A program made the position numbers and the translations under genes. The notes beneath the pieces are model-generated. The model saw nothing but the letters and a program-made list of their open reading frames with translations, was not told where the DNA came from and searched no databases. A stretch of 64,000 nucleotides of DNA from the NCBI RefSeq assembly GCF_024267675.1, contig NZ_JALDYX010000009.1, positions 62,001 to 126,000 of the forward strand, given 5' to 3'. Positions 1-9,005 of the stretch are shown piece by piece. Source of the DNA: Marinobacterium sedimentorum (lineage in GTDB: Bacteria > Pseudomonadota > Gammaproteobacteria > Pseudomonadales > Balneatricaceae). Each line of letters opens with the position of its first letter. Positions within the stretch are counted from its first letter, which is position 1.

Positions 1-42
1 CCTGAGAAAGACCCGGTGATGAAGTCTCCGCGCTTTATGTAG
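1..42 (+). CDS. Possible 3' end of an upstream gene (partial)
   Basis: Frame 1 is open from the window edge and ends at a TAG at 40-42, giving the tail PEKDPVMKSPRFM. Only 13 codons are visible, so neither the coding status nor the family can be judged. The remaining bases up to yajQ (43-196) show no convincing gene. They carry the yajQ ribosome binding site. Confidence 0.25.
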   Translation, partial: PEKDPVMKSPRFM

Positions 43-196
43 AAACTTTGCCGGTAAATCGCAGGGCTTATGATAACCAGAGTGAGCAATGGGTGAAATG
101 GCCACGGGCCTTCGTTAAAATGCCTCCACTTCGGCTCGACCCGGTGCTGTGCGCTGTGGAGTCTGCGGGCCGCTTCAATTTAGAGGAGATCGGGTA

Positions 197-679
197 ATGC
201 CGTCATTTGACATAGTGTCCGAACTGGACATGCATGAAGTCACCAACGCAGTGGACCAGGCCAATCGTGAAATTCAGAACCGCTTCGACTTCAAGGGTAT
301 CGATGCGCGCTTCGAGCTGGGCGATGGTCATGTGGTGCTTTGGGCTGAGGTGGATTTTCAGCTGCAGCAGCTGCAGGAAGTGCTGCGTGCCAAGCTGACC
401 AGCCGCAAGATCGATATCCGCTGCATGGAAGTTAAAGATGCGGAAAAGGCCAATATGCGCGCCCGCCAGCAGGTGGACCTCAAGCAGGGGCTGGATCAGG
501 CGCTGGCCAAGAAAATTATCAAGCTGATCAAGGATGCCAAGCTTAAGGTGCAGACCCAGGTGCAGGGTGAGCAGGTGCGGGTAACGGGCAAGAAGCGTGA
601 CGATCTGCAGGGCGTGATGGCCATGCTGCGGGCGGCTGACCTGGAGCTGCCGCTGCAGTTCAACAACTTCCGCGACTGA
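197..679 (+). CDS. yajQ: YajQ family nucleotide-binding protein
   Basis: A 160-residue protein matching the YajQ/UPF0234 family over its whole length. It begins MPSFDIVSELDMHEVTNAVD and ends LPLQFNNFRD, which are the usual family termini. YajQ folds as two RRM-like domains and binds nucleotides; cyclic di-GMP and tRNA/GTP binding have been reported in different species, so the exact ligand here is open. The start at 197 is chosen over an upstream in-frame ATG at 149 because it has a GAGGAG-type ribosome binding site (183-188) and gives the family length. It is a monocistronic-looking gene whose stop lies two bases before a miniature inverted-repeat element. Confidence 0.95.
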   Translation: MPSFDIVSELDMHEVTNAVDQANREIQNRFDFKGIDARFELGDGHVVLWAEVDFQLQQLQEVLRAKLTSRKIDIRCMEVKDAEKANMRARQQVDLKQGLDQALAKKIIKLIKDAKLKVQTQVQGEQVRVTGKKRDDLQGVMAMLRAADLELPLQFNNFRD

Positions 680-681
680 TG

Positions 682-846
682 CTAGTGTACTGCTTCACTC
701 TTAGAGGCGCTTTTAGCGAGTCGCCAGGAGGTTGACCGCACGGCGCATTTTCGAAGCCATAGTGGGCCTATTTCGAGGAAATGCAACACCGCGGGCGGCC
801 TCCTGGCGGCTCTATAAGCACCCATTAGGGCGAAGCAGTACACTAG
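682..846. mobile_element. 165-bp miniature inverted-repeat element with CTAG ends
   Basis: A perfect 15-bp inverted repeat (682-696 CTAGTGTACTGCTTC and its complement at 832-846) bounds the unit. The arms continue as imperfect complements inwards, with a shared CGCCAGGAGG/CCTCCTGGCG block, so the whole element can fold into one long hairpin. It holds no credible gene. The terminal CTAG on both sides could be a 4-bp target duplication, as made by IS5-group elements (YTAR targets), which would make this a non-autonomous MITE. That assignment is inference: no transposase is present in the window. Confidence 0.7.
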
Positions 847-1155
847 GAGGCTGTCCGACAACAGTCAACCTACTGCGAACCATCTGGCTCTCTAGCAATA
901 GGAGGGGCTGTTTTTTGTGCTGTTTTTTACTCGTCGCAGGCTCCTCTGTTTGCGACCCCGCTAAAGCGGTTCTTTCCACTTCGTTTCAAGTGTTAAATAG
1001 AACCACTATTCACAAGCTACATCCCTGTAGCTTGCCCGGTGGGCAGCTAACGCTGTGTAGATCGGCAATCCTGCCGATTTATCGCCTTGAAGCACCGCAA
1101 ACACCAGCTCAAATCAGCCGGCTCTCGCTACGGCCAGCATTATCGGACAGCCTCC
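846..1155. mobile_element. 310-bp inverted-repeat element abutting the MITE
   Basis: Bounded by a perfect 13-bp inverted repeat, GGAGGCTGTCCGA at 846-858 and its complement at 1143-1155. Inside lie short modules shared in the same order with the 171-bp element at 53709-53879: CTACTGCGAA near the left end, AAATAGAACCACTATT at 995-1010, and CTCGCTACGGCC near the right end. It also contains smaller hairpins, for example GATCGGCAATCCTGCCGAT around 1060. Open frames across it (for example 732-1193) have no family resemblance and straddle two elements, so I treat the region as non-coding repeat. It directly follows the CTAG of the previous element. Confidence 0.6.
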
Positions 1156-1226
1156 CAGAGGGCGCCGGCCTGCAATGGGCCGGTGGCCTGTAACCGTCTG
1201 ACGCTGTGGTTGGCGGCGCGGGCCCG

Positions 1227-1481
1227 TCAGTGCGGTGCGCCAGTTTCGTTCTGGCAGTCACAGCGGCCGCCTTCGAGGCAGGCCAGTACAAACAATTCCT
1301 GCACCAGTTCCTTGCTGCAGCATTGCGATTGCTGCAGATCCTGCGGGCAAATCACACCCTGTTCCAGCAGGGTGGTGATTTTCTCGTTGCGCCATTCGAT
1401 AACGCGGATGCCTGTATGGCGATGGGTGATACGAAGGTATGGATCTGGCCGTTCCAGCCAGGCGTCGATGATATAGCTCAT
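1227..1481 (-). CDS. Small Cys-rich protein under putative Fur control
   Basis: An 84-residue protein starting MSYIIDAWLERPDPYLRITH. Its C-terminal half holds six cysteines (CP, QCC, LAC, RCDC), which could bind metal, but I recognise no named domain. The ATG at 1481 is chosen over an in-frame upstream ATG at 1607 because an AAGGGA ribosome binding site lies 8 bases ahead of it and the longer form would run through the Fur boxes. Two overlapping Fur-box-like sequences sit 37-72 bp upstream, so iron-repressed expression is likely. Its size and Fur context recall the small Fur-associated gene fagA of Pseudomonas, but I cannot show homology. Confidence 0.6.
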   Translation of the reverse strand: MSYIIDAWLERPDPYLRITHRHTGIRVIEWRNEKITTLLEQGVICPQDLQQSQCCSKELVQELFVLACLEGGRCDCQNETGAPH

Positions 1482-1517
1482 ATGAGTCCCTTGCCTTGAG
1501 TGGTTTTTGGACTTTAT

Positions 1518-1553
1518 GATATTGATTATCATTTGTAAATGATAATCGTTGTT
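1518..1553. promoter_or_regulatory. Two adjacent Fur-box-like operators
   Basis: Compared with the 19-bp consensus GATAATGATAATCATTATC, the stretches 1518-1536 and 1535-1553 each match at about 14 positions by eye and overlap by two bases. They lie between the end of ampG and the Cys-rich small gene. On the minus strand a TTTACA with a 17-bp spacer to TAAAGT could be the promoter, overlapping the boxes. Confidence 0.65.
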
Positions 1554-2955
1554 ATTTGTGGTGAGGTTCTGCCTGAACCGGTGCATGGCGCGCCGCCAGC
1601 CAGACAAGGATCAGTACCGGCAGACCAAGCACCGCAGTACCGGCGAAAAACAGCGGATAGCCCATCAGATTCACCGCGTCGCCGGAGAATCCCGCCAGAA
1701 ACTTTGGCATCAGCAGCATAATGGAGCTGAAAAGCGCATATTGCGTTGCGGTATAACTGATGCTGGTCAGGCTCGACAGGTAGGCGATAAAGGCGGCGGT
1801 GGCGATGCCGGCGCTGAAGTTGTCCAGCGATACCGTCACTATCAGAAAACCGACGCTGTGGCCGGTCAGCGCCAGGGCGGAAAACAGCAGGTTGGTGGCG
1901 GCCGCGAGCACAGCGCCGATAAACAGAATCCGCATCACCCCAAAGCGGTATACCAGCAGCCCGCCCACCAGAGACCCCACAATCGTCATCAGGGTGCCGA
2001 ACAGCTTGGTGATTTCAGCGACCTCGACCTTGGTGAAACCCATGTCGACGTAAAATACATTGGCGATGATGCCCATGACGACATCGGCGATACGATAGCT
2101 GCCGATCAGCGCCAGAATCAGTAGCGCAGGTTTGCCATAGCGGCTGATAAAGTCGGCAAAGGGGCAGTAGGCCGCGACGTAAAACCAGCCCAGCAGCCGT
2201 GCCAGCGCGTGCGGCAAATGCTGGCGCTGTTCCATAAAGACTTGGATTTCCTGTCTTTTCTGTTCGGCGGCGGCGCCATCGGGTATCGGCTCAGGCGCGC
2301 AGAGGGTGGTTACAATGCCGACGCTCATCAGGGCCGCCATGGCCCAGTACGCCATTTGCCAGGATTCGCGGTGATAGCTGTCGCCGGTCGGATCGTACCA
2401 GGCGGCGATCAGCAGTGCGCCTGTGGTAGCAAGGATCATGGCCAGGCGATAGCCCAGCATGTAGGTGGCCGCCATGGCAGCCTGAATGCGCGGCTCGGCC
2501 GACTCGATGCGGTAGGCGTCGATGGTGATGTCCTGGGTGGCGGAGCAAAAGGCGACCGCGAGGGCAAACCAGGCCATCAGTTCAAGGTTTTGCTGCGGAT
2601 CGGAATCGGCCAGACCGAGCAGGCACAGGGCGATGAACAGTTGCGACGTCAGCATCCAGCTGCGCCGCCGTCCCAGCCAGGCGGAGAGCAGGGGAATGGG
2701 CATGCGGTCGATAATCGGCGACCACACCCATTTGAAGGCGTAGGCCAGGGCGACCCAGGAAAAATAGGTAATGGTGCCGCGGTCAATGCCCGCTTCGCGC
2801 AACCAGTAGGACAGGGTGGAAAAGACCAGCATAAGCGGCAGGCCGGCGGAGAATCCAAGGAATAACAAGGTGATGGGGCGGGGTTGCAGGTAGACACGGG
2901 CGCTGTGCAGCCACTCTTTCCAGCTCTGGGTGTGCTCGGCGTGTTCGATTTGCAT
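1552..2955 (-). CDS. ampG: AmpG-type muropeptide/MFS permease
   Basis: A 467-residue inner-membrane protein with about twelve hydrophobic segments. It opens with the AmpG-like signature LFLGFSAGLPLMLVFSTLSY in the first transmembrane helix and has a SATQDITIDAYRIE segment typical of the family after the fourth. AmpG imports anhydromuropeptides from the periplasm for cell wall recycling and, in species with inducible beta-lactamase, supplies the inducer. The ATG at 2955 gives a start just before the first helix. The open frame extends 86 codons further upstream, but that extension is low in family character. It sits convergent to yajQ and in the same region as fxsA and groESL, as in Pseudomonas. 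Length is slightly under that of E. coli AmpG (491). Confidence 0.88.
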   Translation of the reverse strand: MQIEHAEHTQSWKEWLHSARVYLQPRPITLLFLGFSAGLPLMLVFSTLSYWLREAGIDRGTITYFSWVALAYAFKWVWSPIIDRMPIPLLSAWLGRRRSWMLTSQLFIALCLLGLADSDPQQNLELMAWFALAVAFCSATQDITIDAYRIESAEPRIQAAMAATYMLGYRLAMILATTGALLIAAWYDPTGDSYHRESWQMAYWAMAALMSVGIVTTLCAPEPIPDGAAAEQKRQEIQVFMEQRQHLPHALARLLGWFYVAAYCPFADFISRYGKPALLILALIGSYRIADVVMGIIANVFYVDMGFTKVEVAEITKLFGTLMTIVGSLVGGLLVYRFGVMRILFIGAVLAAATNLLFSALALTGHSVGFLIVTVSLDNFSAGIATAAFIAYLSSLTSISYTATQYALFSSIMLLMPKFLAGFSGDAVNLMGYPLFFAGTAVLGLPVLILVWLAARHAPVQAEPHHK

Positions 2956-3096
2956 GGTGGGGTTCAGTTTCCTGGAGGTCCGTGAACACGCATTGTGTCC
3001 ATCAGCCGCAGGCTTGTAAACGCCCGCAGGGGTTGGGGTGGCGGATGTGCCACTCGGCCTGGGAGTGGTCAGGCTGGGTTGATCGAAAGCAAGGCA

Positions 3097-3124
3097 TAAA
3101 AAAACCGGCTCAGGCGCCGGTTTT
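3097..3124 (-). terminator. Rho-independent terminator of the SDR gene
   Basis: Inverted repeat AAAACCGGC (3101-3109) and GCCGGTTTT (3116-3124) with a 6-base loop. Read on the minus strand it ends in a run of seven T, 30 bases beyond the SDR stop codon. Confidence 0.85.
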
Positions 3125-3154
3125 AAAGGTGAGTCAAGGCTTGTCCAAGGTAAA

Positions 3155-3916
3155 TCAGATACGCAGTGCGCCGTCGACTTCGATGCAGCGGCCGCTGATA
3201 TAGTCGTTCTCAAGAATAAAGGTTACGGTGCGGGCGATTTCTTCCGGCTGGCCAAGGCGCTTGGCAGGAATGCCAGCGGCCATTTTCTCCAGCGCTTCGG
3301 GTTTCATGGCCATGACCATGTCGGTGGCGATAAAGCCCGGCGCGATGGATGCGGCGCGGATGCCGTAGCGGGCCAGTTCCTTCGCCCAGGTCACGGCCAT
3401 GGCCTGTGCACCAGCCTTGGTGGCGGTGTAGTTGGTCTGGCCCATGTTGCCGGAGCGGGAGATGGAGGAAATATTGATGATGCAACCGGTGCTGCCCAGC
3501 TCGATCATCTTGCACGCCGCTTCACGGGCGCATAGGAAAGTGCCGGTGAGGTTGACGTTCATGACCATGTTCCAGTTGTCCAGGGTCATCTTGGAGACAA
3601 CCTTGCCGTCTTTGGCTTTCACCAGCAGCGCATCGCGGGTAACGCCTGCGTTGTTGACCAGGCCGTTGATGGCGCCAAAGTCCGTGGCGATATCAATGAA
3701 GAGTTGTTCGACCGCGGCTTCTTCGGTGACGTTGCAGATATAGGAGCGTGCTTCCACGCCTTTTTCCATGCACAGGCCGGAGGTTTCATCCAGATCCGGA
3801 CCGTTCATGTCCACCAGGGCCAGGCGTGCGCCCTTGTCAGCCAGTTCCAGTGCCATGGCGCGACCCAGACCACGACCGCCACCCGTGATTACGATTACCT
3901 TGTCTTTGATATCCAT
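3155..3916 (-). CDS. SDR family oxidoreductase (FabG/PhaB-like)
   Basis: A 253-residue classical short-chain dehydrogenase. The cofactor motif TGGGRGLG is at about residues 11-18, NNAG near 90, the catalytic Ser in INISSIS, and the catalytic YTATK. The C-terminus has GRCIEVDGAL, as in FabG-like proteins. It probably reduces a 3-oxoacyl thioester with NAD(P)H, but the substrate cannot be read from sequence; 3-oxoacyl-ACP or acetoacetyl-CoA are the usual candidates. The ATG at 3916 is preferred to a GTG nine bases upstream because AGGTG stands 8 bases before it. It is monocistronic with its own terminator, and its Pseudomonas counterpart lies in the same place near fxsA-groESL. A perfect palindrome lies about 63 bp upstream of the start. 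Confidence 0.9.
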   Translation of the reverse strand: MDIKDKVIVITGGGRGLGRAMALELADKGARLALVDMNGPDLDETSGLCMEKGVEARSYICNVTEEAAVEQLFIDIATDFGAINGLVNNAGVTRDALLVKAKDGKVVSKMTLDNWNMVMNVNLTGTFLCAREAACKMIELGSTGCIINISSISRSGNMGQTNYTATKAGAQAMAVTWAKELARYGIRAASIAPGFIATDMVMAMKPEALEKMAAGIPAKRLGQPEEIARTVTFILENDYISGRCIEVDGALRI

Positions 3917-4287
3917 TGTGTTCACCTAGTCCAAGTATGGTTCTTGTATGTTCTTATTCTGTGGTGCGTTTTGTATGGTGCGATGCAGTATGTTGCATCG
4001 CACAAAGCTATAACGCTTATGCACAAATGTCTACCGGGTTCATGCAACTGTCATCAAACTGTTGCCAACGGTTGTTATAAATCGGTGCAGATTTTCAATT
4101 TTTCCGATTTTAACTGTTTGAATTGTATATGTTTTATTTCTGGCTCCAAAAAGGGCAGAAAAACACTAATACTTTGGTCTAATACGGGTGCAGCATTTTG
4201 CCTTGCCGGCGGGAGTCGCCCGGGGGTGGCCATTTTGGTTGCGGATCGGCCGCTCATCTGGTGTCATTGGGGAAATCATTCCGGACT
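3917..4287. other. Intergenic region between divergent SDR gene and fxsA
   Basis: 371 bases without a gene. It contains a perfect 9-bp inverted repeat with a 6-base spacer (TGCGATGCA at 3979-3987, TGCATCGCA at 3994-4002). The stretch 4010-4160 is AT-rich and should hold the divergent promoters, for example GTTATAAAT at about 4073. I see nothing coding. Confidence 0.6.
3979..4002. promoter_or_regulatory. Perfect 9-6-9 palindrome, candidate operator
   Basis: TGCGATGCA and TGCATCGCA separated by GTATGT, about 63 bp upstream of the SDR start. There is no T tract, so it is unlikely to be a terminator. Dyad size fits a dimeric repressor of TetR or GntR type, but no regulator gene adjoins it. Confidence 0.4.
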
Positions 4288-4785
4288 ATGGCAATGCGGT
4301 TTCTCTTTCTGCTTTTTATCATCATCCCAATTATCGAAATTACCCTGCTGATCAACGTCGGCCAGGCCATTGGTGCCTGGTATACCGTTGGGCTGGTGCT
4401 TCTGTCGGCCTTTATCGGCGTTAACGTGCTGCGCTATCAGGGGCTGTCGACACTGGCGCGGGCACAGCAGCGTCTGAACGCCGGAGAAATGCCGGCCAGG
4501 GAAATGATCGAGGGGCTTGTACTGGCGGTGGGCGGGGCCCTGCTGATCACTCCGGGTTTTGTTACCGACGTTATCGGCTTTTGCTGCCTGATTCCCTTTA
4601 CTCGCCAGCTGCTGGTGAAGATGCTGATCAGTCGTTTTACCCTGGTGGCCGCTTCGCACAGCCGTTCTGCGTTCGAAGATCCCGGCTTCCAGCAAGGACC
4701 TGAACCTGGACCGCGCAGGGTCGATCCACGCAGCAATGGCAAGGGCGAGACCATCGACGGCGAATACCGCCGTGAAGATGACTGA
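4288..4785 (+). CDS. fxsA: FxsA family cytoplasmic membrane protein
   Basis: A 165-residue protein with the FxsA N-terminus MRFLFLLFIIIPIIEI and further hydrophobic segments around residues 27-50 and 78-100. The C-terminal tail is polar and Pro/Arg-rich. FxsA in E. coli suppresses F exclusion of phage T7 when overproduced; its cellular role is unknown. Two ATGs, at 4288 and 4294, are possible, and 4294 corresponds to the common MRF start; there is no strong ribosome binding site for either. The gene lies immediately before groES, as in many gammaproteobacteria, and may be read with it in part. Confidence 0.88.
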   Translation: MAMRFLFLLFIIIPIIEITLLINVGQAIGAWYTVGLVLLSAFIGVNVLRYQGLSTLARAQQRLNAGEMPAREMIEGLVLAVGGALLITPGFVTDVIGFCCLIPFTRQLLVKMLISRFTLVAASHSRSAFEDPGFQQGPEPGPRRVDPRSNGKGETIDGEYRREDD

Positions 4786-4926
4786 CGGGCGGTTCTTGCT
4801 GCTTTATATATATCTTCTCACTTCATCCGCTGGCGCGCCGTTTTTTGTCGGGGGTGCCGCGTCGCCAAAACCGGGTCTCAGGGGCGTGCCAAACAAAGAG
4901 AATTATCAAAATTTTTTTGTTGGTGC

Positions 4927-4956
4927 TGTTGAAATGCATTTCCCCGCCCCCATTAA
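4927..4956 (+). promoter_or_regulatory. Sigma-32 type heat-shock promoter of groESL
   Basis: TGTTGAAA (4927-4934) and CCCCATTAA (4948-4956) with a 13-bp spacer match the RpoH consensus elements CTTGAA and CCCCATNT. It lies about 95 bp before the groES start codon. Confidence 0.8.
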
Positions 4957-5051
4957 CCTGAACATCCAGTACTTGGGGCAGCAGATGGCCTGTTGTCCTT
5001 TCTCTGTAAACAATAGCTTTGGATCCTAATAAGATCAGGAGAGTAGAACAG

Positions 5052-5345
5052 ATGAAAATTCGTCCGCTTCACGATCGGGTTGTCGTTCGTCGCAGTGAAG
5101 AAGAAACCACCAGCGCTGGCGGCATCGTTCTGCCGGGTTCTGCTGCAGAAAAGCCGAACCGCGGAACTGTAATTGCAGTGGGTGAAGGGCGCACGCTGAA
5201 CAACGGTGATGTGAAAGCACTGACCGTTAAAGAAGGTGACGTCGTTCTGTTTGGCCAGTACTCAGGTAGCAACGTTGTCAAGATTGACGGCGAAGAGCTG
5301 CTGATCATGAACGAAAGCGAAATTTTCGGTGTGGTTGAAGGCTGA
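5052..5345 (+). CDS. groES: Co-chaperonin GroES
   Basis: A 97-residue Cpn10 starting [14 protein letters not shown], with the mobile loop [20 protein letters not shown] at about 16-35 and the roof loop later. It caps the GroEL cavity as a heptamer during ATP-driven folding in the cytosol. An AGGAGAG ribosome binding site at 5038-5044 fixes the ATG at 5052. It is followed after 59 bases by groEL and preceded by a sigma-32 promoter, so heat-shock control is expected. Confidence 0.98.
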   Translation: MKIRPLHDRVVVRRSEEETTSAGGIVLPGSAAEKPNRGTVIAVGEGRTLNNGDVKALTVKEGDVVLFGQYSGSNVVKIDGEELLIMNESEIFGVVEG

Positions 5346-5392
5346 TCGGCTGTCCTGCCCCGCTAATTTCCGATTTAATACCATTTGTATAG

Positions 5393-7048
<1,656 letters not shown>

Positions 7049-7096
7049 CCAGCCTGCCCAGGCACCTTTGACCCTCCTTCGGGCGGGTCACTTCTG

Positions 7097-7123
7097 AAAA
7101 CCCCGGCCTTGGCCGGGGTTTTT
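7097..7123 (+). terminator. Rho-independent terminator of groESL
   Basis: Stem AACCCCGGCC / GGCCGGGGTT (7099-7108, 7111-7120) with a minimal TT loop, followed by a T run. It lies 50 bases after the groEL stop. Confidence 0.92.
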
Positions 7124-7168
7124 GCGTTTGGGAGACCATTAACGGTTTCCTTGAATGGGGTTCGGCTC

Positions 7169-7214
7169 AGGCCTATACGCCATACGCATCAGTATGCGTA
7201 AGGCGTATAGGCCT
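7169..7214. repeat. 46-bp near-perfect palindrome upstream of the peptide-transport operon
   Basis: Outer arms AGGCCTATACGCC (7169-7181) and GGCGTATAGGCCT (7202-7214) are perfect complements. After one A/A mismatch the inner arms TACGCAT (7183-7189) and ATGCGTA (7194-7200) pair again around a CAGT loop. There is no T tract. It ends 90 bp before the binding-protein start, so it could be a 5' leader hairpin or an operator; no identical copy was noticed elsewhere in the window. Confidence 0.75.
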
Positions 7215-7304
7215 AGTCGGTATTTCGATTGGTCGCGCCGGGCCTATCGTCTAATCTTGGCGGCGTTAAAGGCTTACAACACAACAATAATTGCAGGACT
7301 TACG

Positions 7305-8858
7305 ATGAAGAAGACCCTTTGCGTACTCGCCGGCGCCATGCTGAGCCTGGGCCTGATGAGTGCCCAGGCCGCCACACTGAAAATGGCTTACGATGCCGAC
7401 CCGGTATCGCTGGATCCGCACGAACAGCTCTCCGGCGGCACCCTGCAGCTGTCCCACATGACGTTCGATCCGCTGGTGCGCTGGTCCAAGGATCTGGGCT
7501 TCGAGGCTCGCCTGGCGCAAAGCTGGGAGCGCCTGGACGACCTGACGATGCGCTTTCACCTGCGCCAGGGTGTGAAGTTCCACAGCGGCAACGAGATGAC
7601 CGCCAAGGATGTGGTCTTTACCTTCAATCGCCTGAAAGAATCCGCCGACTTCAAGAGCATCTTTGGGCCCTTCAAGGAAGTGAAGGCGGTTGACGATTAC
7701 ACCATCGACCTGGTGACCAGCGAGCCTTTCCCGCTGGTGCTGAACAACGCCACCTACCTGTTCCCGATGGACAGTGTCTTTTACAGCGGTACCGACGCAA
7801 ACGGCAAACCCAAGGATCTGCTGGTCAAGCACGGTGACTCCTTTGCCTCGAGCCACCTGTCCGGCACTGGTCCCTATACCGTCAGTAGCCGTGAGCAGGG
7901 CGTGAAGGTCGAGTTCAGCCGCAACCCGAATTATTGGGACACGCAGTCGCCGGGCAACGTTGACTCCATTGTGCTCACACCGATCAAGGAGGCGCCGACC
8001 CGTGTCGCCGCGCTGCTGTCCGGTGATGTCGACTTCATAGCGCCGGTACCGCCGACCGATCTGGATCGTATCGAAAAGAGCGACAGGACGCACCTGGTGA
8101 CCATGGGGGGTACCCGTGTCATCACCTTCCAGCTGAACCAGGCGCGGGTTGAAGCCTTCAAGGATGTGCGTGTCCGTCAGGCGGTGAACTACGCCATTAA
8201 CCAGCAGGGCATCGTCGACAAGATCATGAAAGGCTTCGCCACCACCGCGGCGCAGTTGAGCCCCGAAGGTTACCTGGGCCACAATCCGGCCCTGAAGCCA
8301 CGCTATGATCTCGAGAAAGCCAAGCAGCTGATGCAGGAGGCGGGCTACGAAAAGGGCTTCAGCGTGACCATGATGGCGCCCAACAACCGTTACGTGAACG
8401 ATGCCAAGATCGCCCAGGCTGTGGCCTCGATGCTGGCTCGCATCAATATCACGGTCGACCTCAAGACCGTGCCCAAGGCACAGTACTGGCCGGCCTTTGA
8501 TGTCCGTGAAGCCGATATCATGATGATCGGCTGGCATGCCGATACCGAAGATTCCAACAACTTCTTCGAATTCCTGACCATGTGCCCGAACAAGGACAGC
8601 GGCGCGGGTCAGTACAACAGCGGCAACTACTGCAATCCTGAAGCGGACAAGCTGGTGCTGCAGGCGAATGTCGAGACCGATACCCAGAAACGCGCGCAGA
8701 TCATGCAGCAAGTCGAGCAGATGCTTTACGACGATGCCGCCTTCGTACCGCTGCACTGGCAGAACCTGGCATGGGCCGCGAACAAGAACGTCGATATAGC
8801 GCCGGTACTCAACGTGATGGACTTCCCCTACCTGGGTGACCTGGTCATCAAGGAGTAA
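7305..8858 (+). CDS. Peptide ABC transporter substrate-binding protein (family 5)
   Basis: A 517-residue periplasmic binding protein. The signal peptide is MKKTLCVLAGAMLSLGLMSAQA with cleavage likely after AQA. The mature part starts ATLKMAYDADPVSLDPHE, typical of the DppA/OppA/NikA family, and includes LVRWSKDLGFEARLAQSWE and the conserved FHLRQGVKFHSG. It captures di- or oligopeptides (or a related solute) for the permease encoded next. The ATG at 7305 gives the signal peptide directly; upstream in-frame codons run through the palindrome and are unlikely. It is first in an operon with two permeases, two ATPases and two peptidases, which argues for peptides as the substrate. Confidence 0.93.
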   Translation: MKKTLCVLAGAMLSLGLMSAQAATLKMAYDADPVSLDPHEQLSGGTLQLSHMTFDPLVRWSKDLGFEARLAQSWERLDDLTMRFHLRQGVKFHSGNEMTAKDVVFTFNRLKESADFKSIFGPFKEVKAVDDYTIDLVTSEPFPLVLNNATYLFPMDSVFYSGTDANGKPKDLLVKHGDSFASSHLSGTGPYTVSSREQGVKVEFSRNPNYWDTQSPGNVDSIVLTPIKEAPTRVAALLSGDVDFIAPVPPTDLDRIEKSDRTHLVTMGGTRVITFQLNQARVEAFKDVRVRQAVNYAINQQGIVDKIMKGFATTAAQLSPEGYLGHNPALKPRYDLEKAKQLMQEAGYEKGFSVTMMAPNNRYVNDAKIAQAVASMLARINITVDLKTVPKAQYWPAFDVREADIMMIGWHADTEDSNNFFEFLTMCPNKDSGAGQYNSGNYCNPEADKLVLQANVETDTQKRAQIMQQVEQMLYDDAAFVPLHWQNLAWAANKNVDIAPVLNVMDFPYLGDLVIKE

Positions 8859-9005
8859 TGCGGTCGGTGCCGGCGGCATTTGCGGCCGGCACCGCCTCAG
8901 TTAGCTCCGCTCTTTTCCAGATGGGCAGCCAGTCCGGCTGCCTGTTCCCGCTGTCAAACCGAAGTCTGCCCCAGGGATCAGGGCGAGACTCGAGGCTGTG
9001 AAACC

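Noticed and set aside
732..1193. Plus-strand open frames (732-1193, 1087-1476) across the repeats after yajQ
   Set aside because: They run through two inverted-repeat elements and have Cys/Arg/Ser-rich translations without family likeness.
7266..8879. 537-codon minus-strand open frame opposite the binding protein
   Set aside because: Coding shadow of the substrate-binding protein, with no recognisable domain.
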